Source: Colletotrichum lupini (lineage: Eukaryota; Ascomycota; Sordariomycetes; Glomerellales; Glomerellaceae). From it: a stretch of DNA of 64,000 nt. Both the position numbers and the translations under genes were made by a program. Below the pieces are notes generated by a model. It worked only from the letters and a program-made list of their open reading frames with translations. It was not told the DNA's origin and made no database searches. Position 1 is the first letter of the stretch. Each line of letters starts with the position of its first letter. Below are positions 60,501-64,000 of this stretch, in pieces. Location: contig NC_064681.1 of the NCBI RefSeq assembly GCF_023278565.1, positions 1,798,001-1,862,000 of the forward strand, written 5' to 3'.

Positions 60501-60722
60501 AGTGGCGACCTCTTCCTGGAGAGCCTCGAGAGCAGCGACGCCACTGGTGCTGTATCGTTTCAAAGACTTCAGTCTTCTGCCATTCTCGACTGCTGATCGT
60601 GCTATCTTGATTCGCTGGCGACGCTCTTCCGCTAAGAGGACAAGAGAGCAAGAAGTCCCAAAGAGAAGACCTCGAAGTGCATGAATCGCGGCTTTCGAGG
60701 GAACGGGGGCGGGGGCAGACAT
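57507..60722 (-). CDS. Large helical-repeat (PPR-like) protein, probably mitochondrial
   Basis: A single 3.2-kb exon encoding 1071 aa. The N-terminus is MSAPAPVPSKAAIHALRGLL, followed by an Arg/Lys-rich helix (EERRQRIKIARSAVENGRR), consistent with mitochondrial import. Residues about 115-200 are disordered. From about 200 to 960 it is almost wholly alpha-helical, with PPR/TPR-style pairs such as RMVRVCIEAKQAERADLLME, FAAVLETYAKTHTWGEVETF, FNRAARICEKLRNYREMVQF and NNLLAAYVIRHEYGKVRWLL. The C-terminus is low-complexity. Large fungal PPR proteins such as Neurospora CYA-5 act in mitochondrial mRNA expression; this size and layout are similar, but orthology is not established from what I can see. 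ATG 60722 is the first possible start in frame. Divergent from the aldo-keto reductase and convergent with PSY2. Confidence 0.82.
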   Translation of the reverse strand: MSAPAPVPSKAAIHALRGLLFGTSCSLVLLAEERRQRIKIARSAVENGRRLKSLKRYSTSGVAALEALQEEVATDPNFVSWPTRSRSRDSSHEHGRLVFDSSYLDQHVNETSPDARRPTRAASERDLPQKTIDKRETTQKSGRPTLNATQRHRHDPFVSRFSSATPAIQDLSARDCVSRSCGNQPNGGPAQKNAIDLAVERVLSNHHGVISQTAGLEELLRNSTSIRRENDIPPAALNLVARAYRFVDQSKMLPEWFSELSSLLSKSCSRWSDFGSAGKILEFAVHHKVATENDALAECVLEFATSLVSPTTHQPQNDETATERLQAAARLYVSNLLLPPLEKSKIRSGYVKVGKDLISQALAEEDARPIDVVQIFQQVSIWSFDKLGTMVWFMRQLFEHQQHALAIDTFIGIFAKLKKTSTYSKRLCMDVVNSVVATGGYQCREVLQIFNLLRERDGWDVPWKWLEDFIWVRWKSTRNFTETLQLFEDARDHDFYGIQDTLEIRSRMVRVCIEAKQAERADLLMEELISIYPKAQTDIKILGQFTLQNAKQGNWVGVFSEFEAMKTVQTANPNNERHFRRVFAAVLETYAKTHTWGEVETFMETYISEFGLGLDRHLVTFIADRHAKCRDTQALKRWLVFCMDSGYTADGKFWTAMLVSCRRNWKYNDKQLSDLYHAMKGAGISTAFPGLDQCYKNLTNTTSPRAKQVRLRAYMASPAHEVGAFESMRADAQIGRWNSVLALYKRALHNGMGHTSRCLKLAVRAVVETEGPRSRQAMALLSSAQSEGCDINEAMYPIVHGQLAEIEERRAGMAGEDGRSMVYPEIKAVFDDLRLKDIHIDDGLFNRAARICEKLRNYREMVQFCIIAAEVNGRGDLCYSVYNFNNLLAAYVIRHEYGKVRWLLAELMKREYRTSKEVRYRLYWAVQYLRKSAEADKDEALIQSDNEILALVHEVRTALRKENLDQKAEVKKVLVDAMSHAASKPKTTSKADSLAPAAFGQEQELSTMSEDEDNGTGASAPALASAQPTLVRRVQSKREVPVDSTARPRGLNGAESQPGKKSYSWRSTTLR

Positions 60723-62031
60723 CGTGCAAGCTCGACAATTGCCATGATCGTTCGCGACTTGACTATCGGATCATTTCGTAGTCGCAAGAGGTCAATCGCT
60801 CGAAGGGGGGCTGTCGCAATGTCGGACGTGGTTGCCAATGGGTCGTTGAGACTGTCAGTCAAAAGTTGAAGGACCCTTGTCACATTTACGCCCACTGTCG
60901 TACCACCCTCGGCCTTTGCTAAGGTATCTTACCTTATGCAGACGCTTTTTGCCCACTGACTGCTGTCCCGGCGGGCTGGATTGGGATGAAGAGGAAAAGG
61001 AGTTGATCCGTTCCGCCCTCGAGCTTAGCGTCTTAGTCATCATCTGAGCAGACATGCAGGAGAACCGAACCCGAACCCGAACGCCAGCTTCCGCTCAGCA
61101 GAAAGCAGCTCTAATCGCCCATATCGTGAAATCCATCCACTCCTGTTTCTAGAAGCTCTCGAATTCGAATGATCTCAGAAGCTGTATTGTCATCTTGTCC
61201 GCCGCTGATCACTTGTTCTACTTCATGCAGCAAGCCTAGCGCAAATCATGACCCAACGAATAAAAACCAGGCTCACTAGACACGCTGCTTTGTGTGATGC
61301 TTTGAACTCGTGGGCAGTCTTGAGGTCAGGTAGAGTGAAGACAGAAAGGAAGGTTTCGATTTCCAATCATCATCTGCCGTCGGAGAAGAAAATGTATCGT
61401 CAGCTCTCAGTCATCTTGTAAGTCCACAGGGCAGACCTGCAAGTCACTGGAGACTTCATTTGGTCCGATTGCTTGACATCAGTACGCCCGGCACCTGCAG
61501 CTCGCAACCGGTAGTGCGAATCGTCGGGTTTAAGACCGGTGATTAGACACAAAGCATCCCTAGTGTGAGCTAAGGTGGGATGCGGGACTCGCGCAGGGTC
61601 CTAATGCATGGCACTTCGGCTGGAGCATCACGGACTTGGAGACTGGCGCAGGAGCTAACTCTAAACATCCACATATCCAATTGGACTGACAGCATCTGAA
61701 GAGACTGGAAGAGCTACCTTACAATGAGATCATCTGTACCTTGATCTACCTACCTTACAGTCTGCCCTGCCAACTGAGGGGGGCCTGCCTGCCGTCCTGT
61801 CATGTTGCCTGTCGTACGTCCCGTTTCGTCCGGAGGGGAAAGAGCGGTCGGTATTAGTTGATCCCCCGCCTTCCTCCTCTGAGTCTCACTCTTGGAGAGA
61901 TATAAATTCCACCTCAGTCAGCTCGCAAACTCGTATTCTGACCGACCTGACGACCTGACTTTATCCTAAATTCTCTTCATTCTGGGCTGCATTCGACTTA
62001 CTTCCTCATACATCTCACAATACCTATCATC
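60723..62031. other. Divergent gap: PPR-like gene / aldo-keto reductase
   Basis: About 1.3 kb. The PPR-like side has a short frame on the minus strand (61055-60933, 41 codons) ending at a consensus GTAAG donor, perhaps a spliced leader. The other side holds the reductase promoter. Confidence 0.5.
61901..61907 (+). promoter_or_regulatory. TATA box of aldo-keto reductase gene
   Basis: TATAAAT lies 131 bp before the ATG at 62032 and is followed by a C/T-rich stretch, the usual layout of a regulated fungal promoter. Role inferred from position. Confidence 0.5.
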
Positions 62032-63494
62032 ATGTCGGCCCTACCTATGGCAGCTCCGCCCAAGAGCCCCTTGGCTCGTTACCGCATTCTCTCTCCGACG
62101 GCTTCCGTTCGCGTGAGCCCTCTGTGTTTGGGCGCCATGAACTTTGGCGACGCCTGGTAAGATTACTTTGAAGAGACCTGTCTCAGACATCCTTTTCTAA
62201 GAAGTTTGACAGGAAGGGATACATGGGTACTTGCGATCAAAAGACTGTCGAAGAGATCCTCGACTTCTTTCATGAGCAGGGGGGCAACTTCATCGACACC
62301 GCCAACAACTACCAATTCGAAGAGTCCGAAGAGTGGATTGGCGAATGGATGAAGAAAAGAGGCGTTCGTGACCAAATGGGTAGGTTTGAGCATCTAACCC
62401 AGTGGGAGCTGTATCTGAAATGGAGACAGTCATTGCAACCAAGTATACCACAAACTTCCAAGCGGGCCCCAACGCGCCGGGCATCATGGCCAACTTCACC
62501 GGCAACGGATCCAAGAGCTTGCATACCTCTGTAGAGGCAAGCTTACGCAAGCTGAAGACCGACTACATTGACCTCGTGAGCAGCTTTGTCTCTTATCTTT
62601 CAAGCGATGTCACTTACACAGAGCAGCTCTACGTCCACTGGTGGGACTATTCTACTTCTATTCCGGAGCTGATGCAGTCTCTCAACAACCTTGTCATCAC
62701 GGGCAAGGTCCTCTTTCTCGGCATCAGTGATACCCCGGCTTGGATCGTCAGGTAAATTCTATCAGGAATCATCCCCATCAAAGGAGCTGGTCTAACTTCC
62801 TCATTAGCAAGGCCAATGAATACGCCAGAAATCATGGACTACGCCAATTCTCCGTATATCAAGGTCGATGGTCTGCTGCCTCACGAGACTTCGAGCGAGA
62901 GATCATTCCCATGACCAAGGCTGAAGGTTTGCAGCGTCTTTATAGCGAGATTGGAAAATAACATCTGACACCATATTAGGAATGAGCTTGGCACCCTGGG
63001 GCGCGCTCGGCGGTGGCGTGAGTGCTCCTAACTCAATGTTAACTGATCAGAGAAGACAACGACTAACTTGGAAACAGGCTTTCAAGACGGAAGAGCAACG
63101 CAAGTCCCAGGAGGGCCGCAAAGTTCAGGCTAGCGAAGCGCAAATCAAGATCAGTCAGGTGCTGGAAAAGATCGCCACCAGCAAAGGGACAATCATCACG
63201 AGTGTTGCTTTGGCTTATGTCATGCAAAAGACGCCTTACGTCTTCCCCATCGTCGGCGGTCGCACTGTCGATCATCTGAAGCAAAACATCGAAGCATTAG
63301 CCCTGGATCTCTCCGATGAAGAAATTCAGGAGATCGAAGGAGCTGTGCCGTTCGATATGGGCTTCCCCCACAACTTCTTATGGGGAGAGAAGGTCCCGTC
63401 GAACCCTGGCGAAGTCTGGTTGTTGAACATGGGAGGAACTTTCGACTATGTACCAGAGCCCAAGGCTATCGCACCCAAAGAAGGCGGAAAGTAG
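62032..63494 (+). CDS. Aldo-keto reductase, AAD/norsolorinic acid reductase-like
   Basis: A cytosolic NADPH-dependent reductase of the aryl-alcohol-dehydrogenase-like AKR group. Seven exons: 62032-62156, 62213-62379, 62430-62575, 62627-62751, 62808-62926, 62980-63017 and 63078-63494 (TAG), 1137 nt, 378 aa. The AKR catalytic tetrad is visible: Asp70 and Tyr75 in FIDTANNYQ, Lys102 in [10 protein letters not shown] and His150 in [19 protein letters not shown] and [20 protein letters not shown] are group blocks, and [18 protein letters not shown] is the cofactor-binding end. Exon 3 was started at 62430 (acceptor GACAG) because this gives DQMVIATKYT without insertion. The AAD group includes lignin-related dehydrogenases and the NorA/NorB enzymes of aflatoxin clusters, but no cluster genes are seen here, so the substrate stays open. 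Confidence 0.93.
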
Positions 63495-64000
63495 TACTAT
63501 CGAGTGCGGAATCAGTACAAAAGGTGGCGGCCGATGGATTACTGAGAGGCTGTTGAAAAGCGACATGGTTCACAACCGCTGCTTGGCTGCCGTTCAAGTA
63601 CAATTTCATACACGTTTCTGGCCAGATTCTGATCCAGTTTGCGATGCTGAACCTGGTCAAAATCTGCAGACTCATTGCTCCTGGAACTGTCATCAGTCTG
63701 TTTGAGGCTCTGCAGTATATCATGCAGCATACTTTGCCTAGACGCCAATCACCATGCATTCTTTTCGCATCGCTTATGCAGGCAGGATGAAAATCCTTGA
63801 CTGGAATTACTGGCTTCCGGTGACTTATTTGAAAGAGATGTGATCAAGGCTGGCGCCTGGAAACTCGAAATGTTGTACCCATTCTTGTGATGTCTGCGTG
63901 TTTTGCAACATTCCCTCCAATCCGCCAGAGGCAGCGAGCGCATGACAATTGACCCCCAACTACACGAGGGAAATTCACCGAAATCAAGTATACAATAGTA
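63495..64000. other. Right-end gap downstream of aldo-keto reductase
   Basis: 506 bp to the window edge. No gene seen; probably the reductase 3' region. Confidence 0.5.

Overview
The window looks like nuclear DNA of a filamentous ascomycete (Pezizomycotina, most likely Sordariomycetes). The evidence is short GT-AG introns (about 50-220 nt) with CTAAC/CTGAC-like branch points, wobble-GC-rich exons, long gaps between genes, and fungus-specific genes (KapC-type bZIP, Nca2, DASH subunit Dad4, Erg25/Erg1). No genus is claimed. I see no rRNA or tRNA gene, transposon ORF, CRISPR array or secondary-metabolite cluster.

Layout, left to right: profilin (+, first exon outside the window); GOT1 (-); IES6 (-) divergent from DAD4 (+), then ARP5 (+); KapC-type bZIP factor (-); amidohydrolase (-); pterin-4a-carbinolamine dehydratase (+) convergent with ERG25 (-); NCA2 (+); SEC4-type Rab (+) convergent with an unrecognised, probably mitochondrial protein (-); AFG2-like AAA ATPase (+); ERG1 (+) convergent with ALG5 (-); a Ser/Pro-rich unknown protein (-); a gap of about 9 kb; PSY2/PP4R3 (+) convergent with a large helical-repeat (PPR-like) protein (-); and an aldo-keto reductase (+). 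Large gaps lie at 10.7-13.9, 19.1-21.8, 39.2-43.1 and 44.5-53.6 kb.

Most genes are housekeeping. Ies6 and Arp5 form a physical module of the INO80 remodeller and lie 1.3 kb apart with only Dad4 between them. Erg25 and Erg1 are two ergosterol enzymes about 15 kb apart. Got1, Sec4 and Alg5 serve the secretory pathway; Nca2, the PPR-like protein and the unrecognised protein at 27.0-28.7 kb are probably mitochondrial.

The points most worth a second look are: an AFG2-like ATPase whose first AAA module has lost its Walker B glutamate and sensor-1 Asn; two very long poly-C runs (55 and 41 nt) just past the stop of the PPR-like gene; a GC-AG intron in PSY2; start codons cut off by introns in DAD4 and NCA2; and a 9-mer, TACGGAGTA, recurring only between genes. 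Gene models were spliced by eye from frame continuity, splice signals and remembered family conservation. Exon coordinates are given so that they can be tested.
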